Numbered from the stretch's first letter, positions 8,638-18,583 are shown. The stretch is DNA of 64,000 bases from Burkholderiales bacterium 67-32 (GCA_001898625.1 MKUP01000028.1:124001-188000); one strand, 5' to 3'. The notes: generated by a model not told the origin, from the letters alone. Numbers and translations: made by a program.

Positions 8638-9582
8638 TCAGGACCCGGGGGCTGCCTGGCGCTCGGCGCGGGGCGCCCGGATGCCGGTCAGGTTCCGGAA
8701 GGTCAGTTCGCGCGCGATGTCCAGGAAGTTCAGGATGTAGGGCGCGTCCTGGTCCTCGACCCGCACGCCCGCGTACAGCGTGCGCCAGACGCCTTCCGCG
8801 CCCAGGCGGCAGGCATGCAGCAGACCCTGGTCCAGGTATTCGGTCAGCGCCCAGTTGGGGATGGCCGTCACGCCGCGGCCGCTCGCCACGAGCTGGATGA
8901 TCATGGGCGTGAGCTCGGTGGTGCGGATTTCCGCGGGCTCGACGTCGGCAGGGTCCAGGAAGGCGGTGAAGATGTCCAGCCGGTCCCGCTCGACGGGGTA
9001 GGTGATCAGCGTCTGTTCCGCCAGTTGCGCCGGCTCCAGGGTCTTGAACGCCGCCAGCGGACTGTTGCGCGCCACGGCCAGCACCAGTTCGTAGCGGAAC
9101 AATGGCACGTAGCGCACCGCGTCCAGGCGGATGGGGTCGGACGTGATCACCAGGTCCAGGTCGCCGCGCACCAGCGCCGGCAGCGGCGCGAAGGAAAAGG
9201 CCGCGGACAGGTCCAGGACGACCTCGGGCCATTGCTCGCGGAACACGTCCAGCGCCGGCATCAGCCACTGGAAGCAGGAATGGCATTCGATGGCCAGGTG
9301 CAGGCGGCCGGTGCGTCCCGCCGCCAGGCGTGCCAGTTCCCGTTCGGCGGCGCGCATGCGGGGCAGGACGTCGTCGGCCAGGGCCAGCACGCGCAGGCCG
9401 GCCGTGGTGAAGCGCAGCGGGCGCGTGCGCCGGTTGAGCAACTGCGTGCCCAGGCGTTCTTCCAGTTCGCGCAACTGGTGCGACAGCGCGGACTGCGTGA
9501 CGTGCAGGCGCTCGGACGCTTCGACCAGGCTGCCGCCCTCGCGTATGGCGACCAGGGTTTCGAGGTGGCGGATGTCTATCAT
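8638..9582 (-). CDS. metR: LysR-type methionine biosynthesis regulator MetR
   Basis: A 314-residue LysR-type regulator. The N-terminal helix-turn-helix (about residues 18-45, EASERLHVTQSALSHQLREL) is typical, and the effector-domain opening LAIECHSCFQWLMPALD is the hallmark of MetR, which senses homocysteine. It is divergent from metE with 116 bp between starts, the classic metR-metE arrangement, and two TGA-N7-TCA elements lie in that interval. It therefore probably controls metE and its own synthesis. Confidence 0.93.
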   Translation of the reverse strand: MIDIRHLETLVAIREGGSLVEASERLHVTQSALSHQLRELEERLGTQLLNRRTRPLRFTTAGLRVLALADDVLPRMRAAERELARLAAGRTGRLHLAIECHSCFQWLMPALDVFREQWPEVVLDLSAAFSFAPLPALVRGDLDLVITSDPIRLDAVRYVPLFRYELVLAVARNSPLAAFKTLEPAQLAEQTLITYPVERDRLDIFTAFLDPADVEPAEIRTTELTPMIIQLVASGRGVTAIPNWALTEYLDQGLLHACRLGAEGVWRTLYAGVRVEDQDAPYILNFLDIARELTFRNLTGIRAPRAERQAAPGS

Positions 9583-9597
9583 GGTGCCATCATAACT

Positions 9598-9643
9598 TGA
9601 GAAAAACTCATACTAGTTATGTGGAACTTGATTTTGATTCAAG
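9598..9643. promoter_or_regulatory. pair of MetR-type binding sites
   Basis: Two inverted repeats lie between metR and metE: TGAG-AAAAA-CTCA at 9598-9610 and CTTGA-N7-TCAAG at 9627-9643, which contains TGAT-N5-TTCA. The MetR consensus is TGAA-N5-TTCA. Their centres are 31 bp apart, close to three helical turns, so two dimers could bind one face of the DNA. Site 1 is near the metR start; site 2 is about 64 bp before metE. Confidence 0.7.
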
Positions 9644-9698
9644 CGGCCCGCCTTGCACAATGCCGTGTTTCATAGATTGAGTCGGACGCGACACGGAC

Positions 9699-12017
9699 AT
9701 GGCTACTCTGCACAACCTGGGCTTTCCCCGCATCGGCGTGCGCCGCGAACTCAAGCGCGCCCTGGAAAGCCATTGGGCCGGGCTGTCCACGCAAGAGGAG
9801 CTGGAGCAGGCGGGACGCGCGCTGCGCGCCCGCCATTGGGCGGTCCAGGCCGCGGCCGGAGTGGATCTGGTGCCGGTGGGCGACTTCGCCTGGTACGACC
9901 ACATGCTGGAGTGGTCGGCCACGCTGGGCGCGGTGCCCGCGCGTTTCGGCCAGGCCGGCGACGCGCCCGTGGCGCTGGACACCGTGTTCCGGATGGCCCG
10001 GGGCAGCGCGCCGGGCGGCGCCCCGGCGGCGGCGTGCGAGATGACCAAGTGGTTCGACACGAACTATCACTACCTGGTGCCGGAACTGCACCCGGGGCAG
10101 CGTTTCCGCATCGCCCGCGACACCTTGTTCGACCAGGTGCGCGAGGCGCAGGCGCTGGGCCATGCGGCCAAGCCCGTCATTCCCGGTCCGCTGACCTGGC
10201 TGTGGCTGGGCAAGGGCGAGGCCTATCGCGGCGCGGGCGACCCGGGCAAGCTGGCGCTGCTGGCGGCCCTGTTGCCGGTCTATGAAGAAGTGCTGGCGCG
10301 GCTGGCCGGCCTGGGCGTGCGCTGGGTGCAGATCGACGAGCCCGTCCTGGTGCTGGACCTGCCCGCTGCCTGGCGCGAGGCCTTTGCCGCGGTGTACGAG
10401 CGGCTGGCCGGCGCGCCGGTGTCCATCCTGCTGGCCACGTATTTCGGAGCGCTGGACGACAATCTGCCGGTGGTCCAGGCGTTGCCCGTGGCCGGGCTGC
10501 ACGTCGATCTGGCGCGCGCACCGGAGCAACTGGCGGCCGTGGCCGACGGGCTGCGGGCCGGCCAGGTGCTGTCGGCCGGCGTGATCGACGGCCGCAACGT
10601 CTGGCGCGCCGACCTGGACGCCTGGCGCGCGCGGCTGGCGCCGTACGCCGCATCCCTGGGCGAACGCTTGTGGCTGGCGCCGTCGTGCTCGCTGCTGCAT
10701 GTGCCGATGGACCTGTCGGCCGAGGACCAACTGGACGACGAACTCAAGAGCTGGCTCAGCTTCGCCCACCAGAAGCTGGACGAGTTGTCGCTGCTGGGCC
10801 GGGCCCTCGCGCTGGGCGAGGCCGCGGACGGCGTGGCCGGGGTGGCCGATGCGCTGGCCGTGCAGCGCCGCGCCCTGCGCACGCGCGCCGAATCGCGGCG
10901 CATCCACCTGCCGGCGGTCCAGGCCGCCCTGCGCGACGCCGCCGGGCTGGCGCGTGGCCGCTCGCCCTTTGCGCAACGGATCGCCGCCCAGCAGACGCGG
11001 CTGCGGCTGCCGGCGTTTCCCACCACCACCATCGGTTCGTTCCCCCAGACCCCGGAGATCCGGACGCTGCGCCGCGACTGGCGCGCCGGGGCGCTGGGCG
11101 ACGCGGCGTACGAAAAGGCCATCCGCCAGGAGATCGCCGACAGCATCGCCTTCCAGGAACGGGTGGGGCTGGACGTGCTGGTGCACGGCGAAGCCGAGCG
11201 CAACGACATGGTCGAGTACTTCGGCGAGCTCCTGGCGGGCTTCGCCTTCACGCAGAACGGCTGGGTACAGAGCTACGGTTCGCGCTGCGTGAAGCCGCCC
11301 GTCCTGTTCGGCGACATCGCGCGCCCGGCGCCCATGACGGTCGGCTGGACGGCGTACGCCCAGTCGCTGACGGAGCGGCCGGTGAAGGGTATGCTGACAG
11401 GGCCGGTGACCCTGCTCCAGTGGTCCTTCGTGCGCGACGACCAGCCGCGCAGCATGACCTGCCGGCAATTGGCGCTGGCGCTGCGCGGCGAGGCGCTGGA
11501 CCTGGAGGCGGCCGGCATAGGCGTGATCCAGATCGACGAGCCGGCCTTCCGCGAAGGCCTGCCGCTGCGGCGGGCGCAGTGGGCCGGCTACCTTGAGTGG
11601 GCGGTCGACAGCTTCCGGCTCTGCACGGCCGGTGTGCGCGACGACACCCAGATCCATACCCACATGTGCTATTCCGAGTTCAACGACATCATCGAATCCA
11701 TCGCGGCGCTGGACGCGGACGTCATCACCATCGAGACCTCGCGCTCGAACATGGAGCTGCTCGGGGCCTTCGAGGATTTCCGCTATCCCAATGACATCGG
11801 GCCCGGCGTCTACGACATCCATTCGCCCAACGTGCCCGAGGTCGAGGGGATGGTCGGGCTGATCCGCCGGGCGGCCGAGCGCCTGCCCGGTGAGCGCCTG
11901 TGGGTCAATCCCGACTGTGGGCTCAAGACCCGGGCCTGGCCCGAGGCCGAGGCGGCGCTGCTGAAAATGGTGGCGGCGGCGCGCGCGCTGCGGCAGGACC
12001 GCCCTGCCGCGGCATAG
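9699..12017 (+). CDS. metE: cobalamin-independent methionine synthase MetE
   Basis: A 772-residue 5-methyltetrahydropteroyltriglutamate-homocysteine methyltransferase, which makes methionine without B12. It has the family's two-barrel layout: an N-terminal half starting [13 protein letters not shown] and a catalytic C-terminal half starting near [14 protein letters not shown]. Zinc and homocysteine ligands are visible: His655 and Cys657 in HTHMCYSEF and Cys740 in NPDCGLKTR, with Glu679 expected between them. Length matches the usual 750-770. It is under likely MetR control from the divergent neighbour. No strong Shine-Dalgarno precedes the ATG. Confidence 0.97.
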   Translation: MATLHNLGFPRIGVRRELKRALESHWAGLSTQEELEQAGRALRARHWAVQAAAGVDLVPVGDFAWYDHMLEWSATLGAVPARFGQAGDAPVALDTVFRMARGSAPGGAPAAACEMTKWFDTNYHYLVPELHPGQRFRIARDTLFDQVREAQALGHAAKPVIPGPLTWLWLGKGEAYRGAGDPGKLALLAALLPVYEEVLARLAGLGVRWVQIDEPVLVLDLPAAWREAFAAVYERLAGAPVSILLATYFGALDDNLPVVQALPVAGLHVDLARAPEQLAAVADGLRAGQVLSAGVIDGRNVWRADLDAWRARLAPYAASLGERLWLAPSCSLLHVPMDLSAEDQLDDELKSWLSFAHQKLDELSLLGRALALGEAADGVAGVADALAVQRRALRTRAESRRIHLPAVQAALRDAAGLARGRSPFAQRIAAQQTRLRLPAFPTTTIGSFPQTPEIRTLRRDWRAGALGDAAYEKAIRQEIADSIAFQERVGLDVLVHGEAERNDMVEYFGELLAGFAFTQNGWVQSYGSRCVKPPVLFGDIARPAPMTVGWTAYAQSLTERPVKGMLTGPVTLLQWSFVRDDQPRSMTCRQLALALRGEALDLEAAGIGVIQIDEPAFREGLPLRRAQWAGYLEWAVDSFRLCTAGVRDDTQIHTHMCYSEFNDIIESIAALDADVITIETSRSNMELLGAFEDFRYPNDIGPGVYDIHSPNVPEVEGMVGLIRRAAERLPGERLWVNPDCGLKTRAWPEAEAALLKMVAAARALRQDRPAAA

Positions 12018-12325
12018 AAGGGCCGGCAGGCGGGGGTGCTATACTCTCTGGGTTTTATCGCCCGCCCATTGCCTCCCGGCCACGCCCGGAATCTGCCGGC
12101 GCCCCCGATGCAATCGGCACCTTAGCGCATGCCCGTAACCGCCAATCGCCTCGCTATGCGACAGCCCGCGACTTTGCTCGTCCAGAGTACAGGTCCGTGG
12201 GCTTTTGTTTGCCCGGCCGCGGCTACGCCTGGGCTATCCCCATCCGTATCCAGGCGCATGACCCGTCATGGCGCTGGTCTTTTCCAACCGATCATTCAAC
12301 GTCTACCCGACAGCGAAGGCTCCGC
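12018..12325 (+). other. 308-bp noncoding stretch: sucCD promoter and structured leader
   Basis: No credible gene lies here. An extended -10 element TGC-TATACT sits at 12037-12045 with no good -35, which would give a leader of about 270 nt before sucC. Several short perfect hairpins follow: CCGAT-GCA-ATCGG (12105-12117), GGGC-N8-GCCC (12199-12214) and CGCCTGG-N17-CCAGGCG (12226-12256). None matches a riboswitch I know. A 66-codon open frame (12129-12329) lacks a ribosome site and coding features. Confidence 0.45.
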
Positions 12326-13486
<1,161 letters not shown>

Positions 13487-13524
13487 GCGCACGAGCGCAC
13501 AGCACAGGATATTAAGGACTCGAA

Positions 13525-14406
13525 ATGTCGATTCTGATCAACAAAGATACCAAGGTCGTCACGCAAGGGATCACCGGCAAGACCGGCCAGTTCCACACCC
13601 GCATGTGCCGCGAATACGCCAACGGCAAGAACTGCTTCGTGGCCGGCGTGAACCCCAAGAAGGCCGGTGAGGACTTCGAAGGCGTGCCCATCTACGCCAA
13701 CGTTTCCGAAGCCAAGGCCGCCACCGGCGCCAACGTGTCGGTCATCTACGTGCCGCCCGCGGGCGCCGCCGCCGCCATCTGGGAAGCCGTCGAGGCCGAC
13801 CTGGACCTGGCCATCTGCATCACCGAGGGCATCCCCGTCCGCGACATGCTGGAAGTCCGCAACCGCATGCGCGCCGAAAACAAGCGCACGCTGCTGCTCG
13901 GACCCAACTGCCCCGGCCTGATCACCCCCGACGAAATCAAGATCGGCATCATGCCCGGCCACATCCACCGCAAGGGCCGCATCGGCATCGTCAGCCGCTC
14001 GGGCACGCTGACGTACGAAGCCGTGGGCCAGGTCACGGAACTGGGCCTGGGCCAGTCGAGCGCCGTCGGCATTGGTGGCGATCCCATCAACGGCCTCAAG
14101 CACATCGACGTGCTGAAGATGTTCAATGACGATCCCGACACCGACGCCGTCATCATGATCGGCGAGATCGGCGGCCCGGACGAAGTGAACGCCGCGCAGT
14201 GGGCCAAGGACAACATGAAGAAGCCGGTGGTCGGCTTCATCGCGGGTGTCACGGCTCCTGCCGGCAAGCGCATGGGCCACGCCGGCGCGCTCATCTCGGG
14301 CGGCGCCGACACGGCCGAGGCCAAGCTGGAGATCATGGAAGCTTGCGGCATCAAGACGACCAAGAACCCGTCCGAGATGGGTAAACTGCTCAAGTCCGTG
14401 CTGTAA
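13525..14406 (+). CDS. sucD: succinyl-CoA synthetase alpha subunit SucD
   Basis: A 293-residue alpha subunit with an N-terminal CoA-binding Rossmann domain (TQGITGKTGQFHT, residues 13-25) and the phosphorylated active-site His252 in GHAGALISGG. With SucC it interconverts succinyl-CoA plus ADP and phosphate with succinate, CoA and ATP. It is co-transcribed with sucC (38-bp gap). A GC-rich hairpin lies 14 bp after the stop, before the TerC gene. Confidence 0.98.
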   Translation: MSILINKDTKVVTQGITGKTGQFHTRMCREYANGKNCFVAGVNPKKAGEDFEGVPIYANVSEAKAATGANVSVIYVPPAGAAAAIWEAVEADLDLAICITEGIPVRDMLEVRNRMRAENKRTLLLGPNCPGLITPDEIKIGIMPGHIHRKGRIGIVSRSGTLTYEAVGQVTELGLGQSSAVGIGGDPINGLKHIDVLKMFNDDPDTDAVIMIGEIGGPDEVNAAQWAKDNMKKPVVGFIAGVTAPAGKRMGHAGALISGGADTAEAKLEIMEACGIKTTKNPSEMGKLLKSVL

Positions 14407-14419
14407 TAAAAAGAGCTTG

Positions 14420-14448
14420 ACGGGCGCGGCCAGACTGACCGCGCCCGT
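14420..14448 (+). terminator. hairpin after sucD, weak terminator
   Basis: ACGGGCGCGG and CCGCGCCCGT form a perfect 10-bp stem with a 9-nt loop. It is followed by TTGGCATTT rather than a solid U run, so termination would be partial and some read-through into the TerC gene (start 14469) is likely. Confidence 0.5.
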
Positions 14449-14468
14449 TGGCATTTCAGGAGATAGGT

Positions 14469-15173
14469 GTGGAATTCGGATCAGCGGCCTTCATACTGGC
14501 CCTCATACAAATCATCTGGGTGAACATCCTGTTGTCGGGGGACAACGCGGTGGTCATCGCGCTGGCGGCTCGTTCGCTGCCGGCCCATCAACAAAAGAAA
14601 GCAATCGTGATCGGCTCTGCGGCCGCCATCGTGATGCGGATCGTCCTGACGCTGGTTGCGGCCCAATTGCTGCAACTGCCCTGGCTGAAGCTCATCGGCT
14701 CGCTGCTGCTGCTGTACATCGGTATTTCGCTGTTGTTGCCGGAAGGTGAAGAGGGCGAGGGCAAGCTGGCCAAGGACGGCCTGATGGCCGCCATCCGCAC
14801 CATCCTGATCGCCGACCTGGTCATGAGCCTGGACAACGTGATTGCCGTGGCGGCCGCCGCCATGGGCAATACCGTGCTCCTGGTTCTGGGCCTGGCCATC
14901 AGCATCCCGCTGGTGATCTTCGGCAGCACGCTGCTGCTGAAGGTCATCGAGCGCTTCCCGCTGATCGTCTGGCTGGGCGCCGCCCTGCTGGGCTTCATCG
15001 CGGGCGAGCTGTTCGTCAATGATCCGGCGCTGCACACCGAGGCCATCGAAGCCTCGATGGGCCTGACGCACCATGCCGCGGAAATCGGCGCGGGCATCCT
15101 GGGCGCCGTTATCGTGCTGGTGGTGGGCAAGGTGATGATGTCGCGGCGCCGGTCGAGCGATCAGCCTGCCTGA
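14469..15173 (+). CDS. TerC-family integral membrane protein (first copy)
   Basis: A 234-residue polytopic membrane protein of the TerC family, whose characterised members export Mn2+ or handle metals in the membrane. The two family signatures are present: SGDNAVVIALA near the N-terminus and VMSLDNVIAVA in the middle, each placing an Asp-Asn pair in a membrane helix. About seven hydrophobic segments are visible. The start is taken as GTG at 14469 because AGGAG lies six bases upstream; the frame is open to TTG at 14448, but that codon lies within the hairpin. A second family member follows 200 bp downstream. Confidence 0.88.
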   Translation: MEFGSAAFILALIQIIWVNILLSGDNAVVIALAARSLPAHQQKKAIVIGSAAAIVMRIVLTLVAAQLLQLPWLKLIGSLLLLYIGISLLLPEGEEGEGKLAKDGLMAAIRTILIADLVMSLDNVIAVAAAAMGNTVLLVLGLAISIPLVIFGSTLLLKVIERFPLIVWLGAALLGFIAGELFVNDPALHTEAIEASMGLTHHAAEIGAGILGAVIVLVVGKVMMSRRRSSDQPA

Positions 15174-15202
15174 CGGGCCGTCGCGCTTGCAGTCGTAGTG
15201 CG

Positions 15203-15230
15203 CCGGCCTGGCATCGGGATGCCAGGCCGG
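15203..15230 (+). terminator. intrinsic terminator after first TerC gene
   Basis: CCGGCCTGGCAT and its exact complement form a 12-bp stem with a CGGG loop, followed by TTTCGTCTTC. It begins 30 bp after the stop codon and separates the two TerC genes into different units. Confidence 0.78.
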
Positions 15231-15285
15231 TTTCGTCTTCGAGGGGGGAAGCCTCCGGGCATGCGGGTGCCTGGGTGCGTCTCCC

Positions 15286-15340
15286 GGAAGATGCTGTGAA
15301 TTCAAAAAACAGGGAAGAGTGCATCTTCCAGACAGGAAGA
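15286..15340 (+). promoter_or_regulatory. leader of second TerC gene with competing hairpins
   Basis: GGAAGATGC (15286-15294) and GCATCTTCC (15321-15329) can form a perfect 9-bp stem. The same TCTTCC (15324-15329) can instead pair with GGAAGA at 15335-15340 across a 5-nt loop. The two structures exclude each other, as in attenuators and riboswitches. No yybP-ykoY manganese riboswitch core was recognised. The gene's AGGGAG ribosome site is at 15363-15368. Confidence 0.45.
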
Positions 15341-15374
15341 TTCGCTCGTCCGGATCTGGCTTAGGGAGCTACAC

Positions 15375-16106
15375 GTGCTTGAATTTCTCCAGACGCTCAG
15401 CTGGGCGGCCGTATTTCAAATCATTCTGATCGACATCCTGCTGGGCGGGGACAACGCGGTGGTCATCGCGCTGGCCTGCCGCAACCTGCCTGCCAAGCGG
15501 CGGATGCAGGGGATCCTGTGGGGGACGGCGGGCGCCATCGTGCTGCGCGTCGTGCTCATCGCCTTCGCGGTCACGATGCTGCAGATTCCATTCCTGAAGA
15601 TCGTAGGCGGCGTACTGCTGTTCTGGATCGGCATCAAGCTGCTGGTGCCCGAGGATGAGTCGCACGAGGGCATCGAGGGCGGCGCCACGCTGCTGGGTGC
15701 GATCAAGACCATCATCGTCGCCGACTTCGTCATGAGCCTGGACAACGTCATCGCCATCGCGGGCGCGGCCCAGCAGGCGGAGGAATCCCACCAGATCGGC
15801 CTGGTCATCTTCGGCCTGCTGGTCAGCGTGCCCATCATCATCTGGGGCAGCACCCTGGTCCTGAAGCTGATCGACCGCTTCCCGGTCGTGGTGACGCTGG
15901 GCGGCGCGCTGCTGGGTTGGATTGCCGGCGGCATGCTGGCGACCGACGTCGCGGTCCAGTCCCATGTGATCCAGCCCAGTTCGCTGGCGGCCTACAACAC
16001 GCAGATCACCTATGCCGCGGAAATCCTGGGCGCGCTGATCGTCGTCGGGGTGGGCATGTGGTTGGCCCGCCGCAAGAAGGCGCAGCAGCCGGCCAGTCAC
16101 GCCTGA
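15375..16106 (+). CDS. TerC-family integral membrane protein (second copy)
   Basis: A 243-residue paralogue of the upstream TerC gene. It carries GGDNAVVIALACR and VMSLDNVIAIAGAAQQ, the same two Asp-Asn membrane motifs, and about seven membrane segments; a charged loop (PEDESHEG, about residues 94-101) splits the halves. GTG start at 15375 with AGGGAG seven bases upstream. The pair probably arose by duplication and then diverged, mainly in loops and C-terminus. It has its own terminated leader with competing hairpins, so it may respond to a metal or stress signal unlike the first copy. Metal export is inferred from the family. Confidence 0.88.
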   Translation: MLEFLQTLSWAAVFQIILIDILLGGDNAVVIALACRNLPAKRRMQGILWGTAGAIVLRVVLIAFAVTMLQIPFLKIVGGVLLFWIGIKLLVPEDESHEGIEGGATLLGAIKTIIVADFVMSLDNVIAIAGAAQQAEESHQIGLVIFGLLVSVPIIIWGSTLVLKLIDRFPVVVTLGGALLGWIAGGMLATDVAVQSHVIQPSSLAAYNTQITYAAEILGALIVVGVGMWLARRKKAQQPASHA

Positions 16107-16138
16107 TCGGAGCGCGGGGCCGCGAGGCCCGGCCTCGC

Positions 16139-16160
16139 ACGCCCTGCTTCGGCAGGGCGT
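16139..16160 (+). terminator. terminator between converging TerC and LysR genes
   Basis: ACGCCCTGC-TTCG-GCAGGGCGT, a perfect 9-bp stem capped by a stable TTCG tetraloop, followed by TGTCGTTTGT. It sits between the plus-strand TerC stop and the minus-strand LysR stop. Confidence 0.75.
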
Positions 16161-16175
16161 TGTCGTTTGTGGACG

Positions 16176-17078
16176 TCATTCGTCGAAGGGCCGCTTGCCC
16201 AGCGCATCGACGACATGGTCCACGAAGGCCGTGATGCGCGAGGCGAGGGCGGTGTTACGGTAGTAGACCGCGTTGATTGCTTGGCGCACGTCCAGCGTCT
16301 GCCGGGGAAACAGGGGCACCAGCCGCCCCTGGCGGCGGTCGTCGCCCGTCATGAAATCCGACAGGCAGACGATGCCCAGGCCCGCCAGAGCCATGTGCCG
16401 CAGCGTTTCCCCGCTGGACGAGGCGATCGTCGGCCGGATGCGCAGGGTATTGCCGTCCGTGTCACGCAGCGGCCAGTCGTTCAGGGTCTCGGGCTGGGTG
16501 AAGCCCAGCAGCGTGTGCTGTCCGAACTGGCCCGGATCGGCCGGCGCACCGTGGCGTTCCAGGTAGGCGGGACTGGCGAGCACGCGTATGCGGCTGGTGC
16601 CCACGGGGCGGGCGTGCAGGGTGGAGTCCTTCAGGGTGCCGATGCGGAAGGCCACGTCGGTGCGCTTTTCGATCAGGTCGACGATGCCTTCGTTCGAGTT
16701 CAGCTCCAGCTCCACCTTGGGGTAGCGGGCGCGAAAGCCGTCCAGCAGCGGCACGAGGACATGCAGCGTGAACGGCGTGGAGGCATCCACCCGTAGCCGC
16801 CCGGCCGGGTGCAGGCGCCGGGCCGCCATCTGCTCCTCAGCTTCATCGACCGAGGCCAGGATGGCGCGCGCATGGTGCAGGAAGGTCGAGCCTTCCTCGG
16901 TCAGCTCCAGCCGCCGGGTCGTGCGGCGTAGCAAGGTGGTCTGGAGTTTTTCCTCCAGCCGGCCGAGCGTGCGGCTGGTGGCGGAGATGGTCAGTCCGAG
17001 CACTTCCGAGGCCGCCGTGATCGAGCCCGCATCCACGACGGCCACGAAGGCCTGCAACTCGTCCAGGGTGGTTTTCAT
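16176..17078 (-). CDS. LysR-family transcriptional regulator
   Basis: A 300-residue LysR-type regulator with the N-terminal winged helix-turn-helix (FVAVVDAGSITAASEVLGLT, residues 11-30) and a periplasmic-binding-like effector domain. ATG at 17078 is preferred; the frame extends to a TTG at 17090. It is divergent from the MFS transporter with 96 bp between starts, so it very likely controls that gene. The interval holds two small perfect palindromes. The effector is not predictable. Confidence 0.9.
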   Translation of the reverse strand: MKTTLDELQAFVAVVDAGSITAASEVLGLTISATSRTLGRLEEKLQTTLLRRTTRRLELTEEGSTFLHHARAILASVDEAEEQMAARRLHPAGRLRVDASTPFTLHVLVPLLDGFRARYPKVELELNSNEGIVDLIEKRTDVAFRIGTLKDSTLHARPVGTSRIRVLASPAYLERHGAPADPGQFGQHTLLGFTQPETLNDWPLRDTDGNTLRIRPTIASSSGETLRHMALAGLGIVCLSDFMTGDDRRQGRLVPLFPRQTLDVRQAINAVYYRNTALASRITAFVDHVVDALGKRPFDE

Positions 17079-17080
17079 TG

Positions 17081-17130
17081 TTGAATTCAAATCAAATGAT
17101 ATTGGTCGATATGGGGCTTAATTTGCAAAT
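17081..17130. promoter_or_regulatory. palindromes in LysR/MFS divergent promoter
   Basis: TTGAATTCAA (17081-17090) lies directly upstream of the LysR start and ATTTGCAAAT (17121-17130) is 45 bp before the MFS gene. Both are perfect 10-bp palindromes in an AT-rich interval 40 bp apart centre to centre. Binding by the LysR protein is inference. Confidence 0.4.
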
Positions 17131-17174
17131 ATAAACCCGGCACACTGACCGCATCCATAGAAAACCGCCCCAGG

Positions 17175-18377
17175 ATGGCTGCCATGTCTCCCGCTTTCAA
17201 CGATCCCAAGCCAGCCGCGGTGAAATCCACCGCGGCCCTGTTCGCCCTGGCCATCGGCGCCTTCGCCATCGGCACGACCGAGTTCACTCCCATGGGCCTG
17301 TTGCCCGTGATCGCCGACGGGGTGCAGGTCGATATTCCCACCGCCGGCATGCTGGTGTCGGCCTACGCCGTCGGCGTGATGGTCGGCGCGCCGGTGATGA
17401 CGCTGCTGTTCAGCCGCTTCGGCAAGCGCGCCGCGCTGATGCTGCTGATGCTGATCTTCACCGTCGGCAACCTGCTGTCGGCGTTTGCGCCGGGTTATGC
17501 GACCCTGCTCCTGTCGCGCCTCGTCACCAGCCTCAATCACGGCGCCTTCTTCGGCATCGGGGCGGTGGTGGCCGCCAGCGTCGTGTCCAAGGAGAAGCAG
17601 GCCAGCGCGATCGCGGCGATGTTCATGGGCCTGACCGTGGCCAACATCGGCGGCGTGCCGGCGGCGACCTGGATCGGGCAACAGGTGGGATGGCGCGTCG
17701 CTTTCGGCGGGACCGCCGTGCTGGGCCTGATCACCATCGCCGCGCTGTGGCTGGCCCTGCCCAAGGGCGAGCCGGGCACGCGTCCGGACGTGCGCCGCGA
17801 ACTGGCCGTGCTGACGCGTCCCGAAGTCCTGCTGGCCATGGGCACCACCGTGCTGGGCGCGGGCGCGATGTTCGCGCTCTACACCTACGTGGCGCCCGTG
17901 CTGGCCGATCTCACCCATGCCAGCCCGGGCTTCGTGGCGTTCGCGCTGGTGTTGATCGGCATCGGCTTCACGCTGGGCAATACCCTGGGCGGCCGCCTGG
18001 CGGATTGGTCGCTGGATGGCGCGACCAAGCTCATCCTGGCCGCGCTCGCCATCATCATGGCCGTGCTGCCGCTGGTCCTGACCACCCACGTCGGCGCGGC
18101 CATCGGGCTGGTGGTCTGGGGCGCCGCCGCCTTCGGCATCGTGCCGCCGGTGCAGATGCGCGTCATGCAGGCGGCGGCCCAGGCGCCGGGCCTGGCCTCG
18201 TCCGTCAATGTCGGCGCGTTCAACCTCGGCAACGCGCTGGGCGCGGCCCTGGGCAGCGTGGTCATCGGCCAGGGGCTGGGCTATGCCGCCGTGCCCCTGG
18301 CGGGCGCGGCGCTTGCCGCCGGCGGCCTGGGGCTGGTCTGGCTGGGCAATGCCGGCCGGCGCCGCGTGCCGGCGTGA
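17175..18377 (+). CDS. MFS transporter, DHA1 family (AraJ/YdhP-like)
   Basis: A 400-residue major facilitator with twelve predicted helices. The first helix AIGAFAIGTTEFTPMGLLPV is the signature of the AraJ/YdhP/sugar-efflux branch, and the loop 2-3 motif appears as FSRFGKRAALM. Members export small molecules such as arabinose, drugs or nucleosides. Start is ATG 17175 or the in-frame ATG 17184, the latter with AGGA eight bases upstream. It is under likely control of the divergent LysR gene. Substrate unknown. Confidence 0.88.
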   Translation: MAAMSPAFNDPKPAAVKSTAALFALAIGAFAIGTTEFTPMGLLPVIADGVQVDIPTAGMLVSAYAVGVMVGAPVMTLLFSRFGKRAALMLLMLIFTVGNLLSAFAPGYATLLLSRLVTSLNHGAFFGIGAVVAASVVSKEKQASAIAAMFMGLTVANIGGVPAATWIGQQVGWRVAFGGTAVLGLITIAALWLALPKGEPGTRPDVRRELAVLTRPEVLLAMGTTVLGAGAMFALYTYVAPVLADLTHASPGFVAFALVLIGIGFTLGNTLGGRLADWSLDGATKLILAALAIIMAVLPLVLTTHVGAAIGLVVWGAAAFGIVPPVQMRVMQAAAQAPGLASSVNVGAFNLGNALGAALGSVVIGQGLGYAAVPLAGAALAAGGLGLVWLGNAGRRRVPA

Positions 18378-18457
18378 AACACGCTAACCTAGTGCCCCGT
18401 CGGATTTCGACGTATGTTTTTTATTGCCGCCCCTGCGGGGTGGCGCCAGAGGATGGA

Positions 18458-18556
18458 ATGAAGAGCTTGCAGAAAGGATTGACGCTGATGAAGATGCTGG
18501 TGCTGATCGGCGCCGTCGGCGTGGCGATCGCGATCGCGGCGTCCTACCTGCGCTAG
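18458..18556 (+). CDS. 32-residue single-span membrane peptide
   Basis: A short frame starting ATG at 18458 with AGAGGA at 18448-18453 as ribosome site. The product has a basic N-terminus (MKSLQKGLTLMK) followed by one hydrophobic span of about 18 residues (MLVLIGAVGVAIAIAASYL) and a terminal Arg. A perfect 8-bp hairpin with one G-T pair (18426-18444) sits just upstream and might affect its translation. It follows the MFS gene by 80 bp. No family is recognised. The good ribosome site and clean topology argue that it is real, but its length leaves doubt. Confidence 0.5.
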   Translation: MKSLQKGLTLMKMLVLIGAVGVAIAIAASYLR

Positions 18557-18565
18557 GGGGAGCAG

Positions 18566-18583
18566 GCCCCGGCCGCCCGGGGC
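18566..18583. terminator. possible bidirectional hairpin
   Basis: GCCCCGG-CCGC-CCGGGGC is a perfect 7-bp stem between the small peptide gene and the converging IclR gene, overlapping the IclR stop by one base. Neither side has a U run, so terminator function is uncertain. Confidence 0.3.

Noticed and set aside
15231-15374. yybP-ykoY manganese riboswitch before the second TerC gene
   Set aside because: The conserved core sequences of that riboswitch could not be found; only a general hairpin switch is supported.
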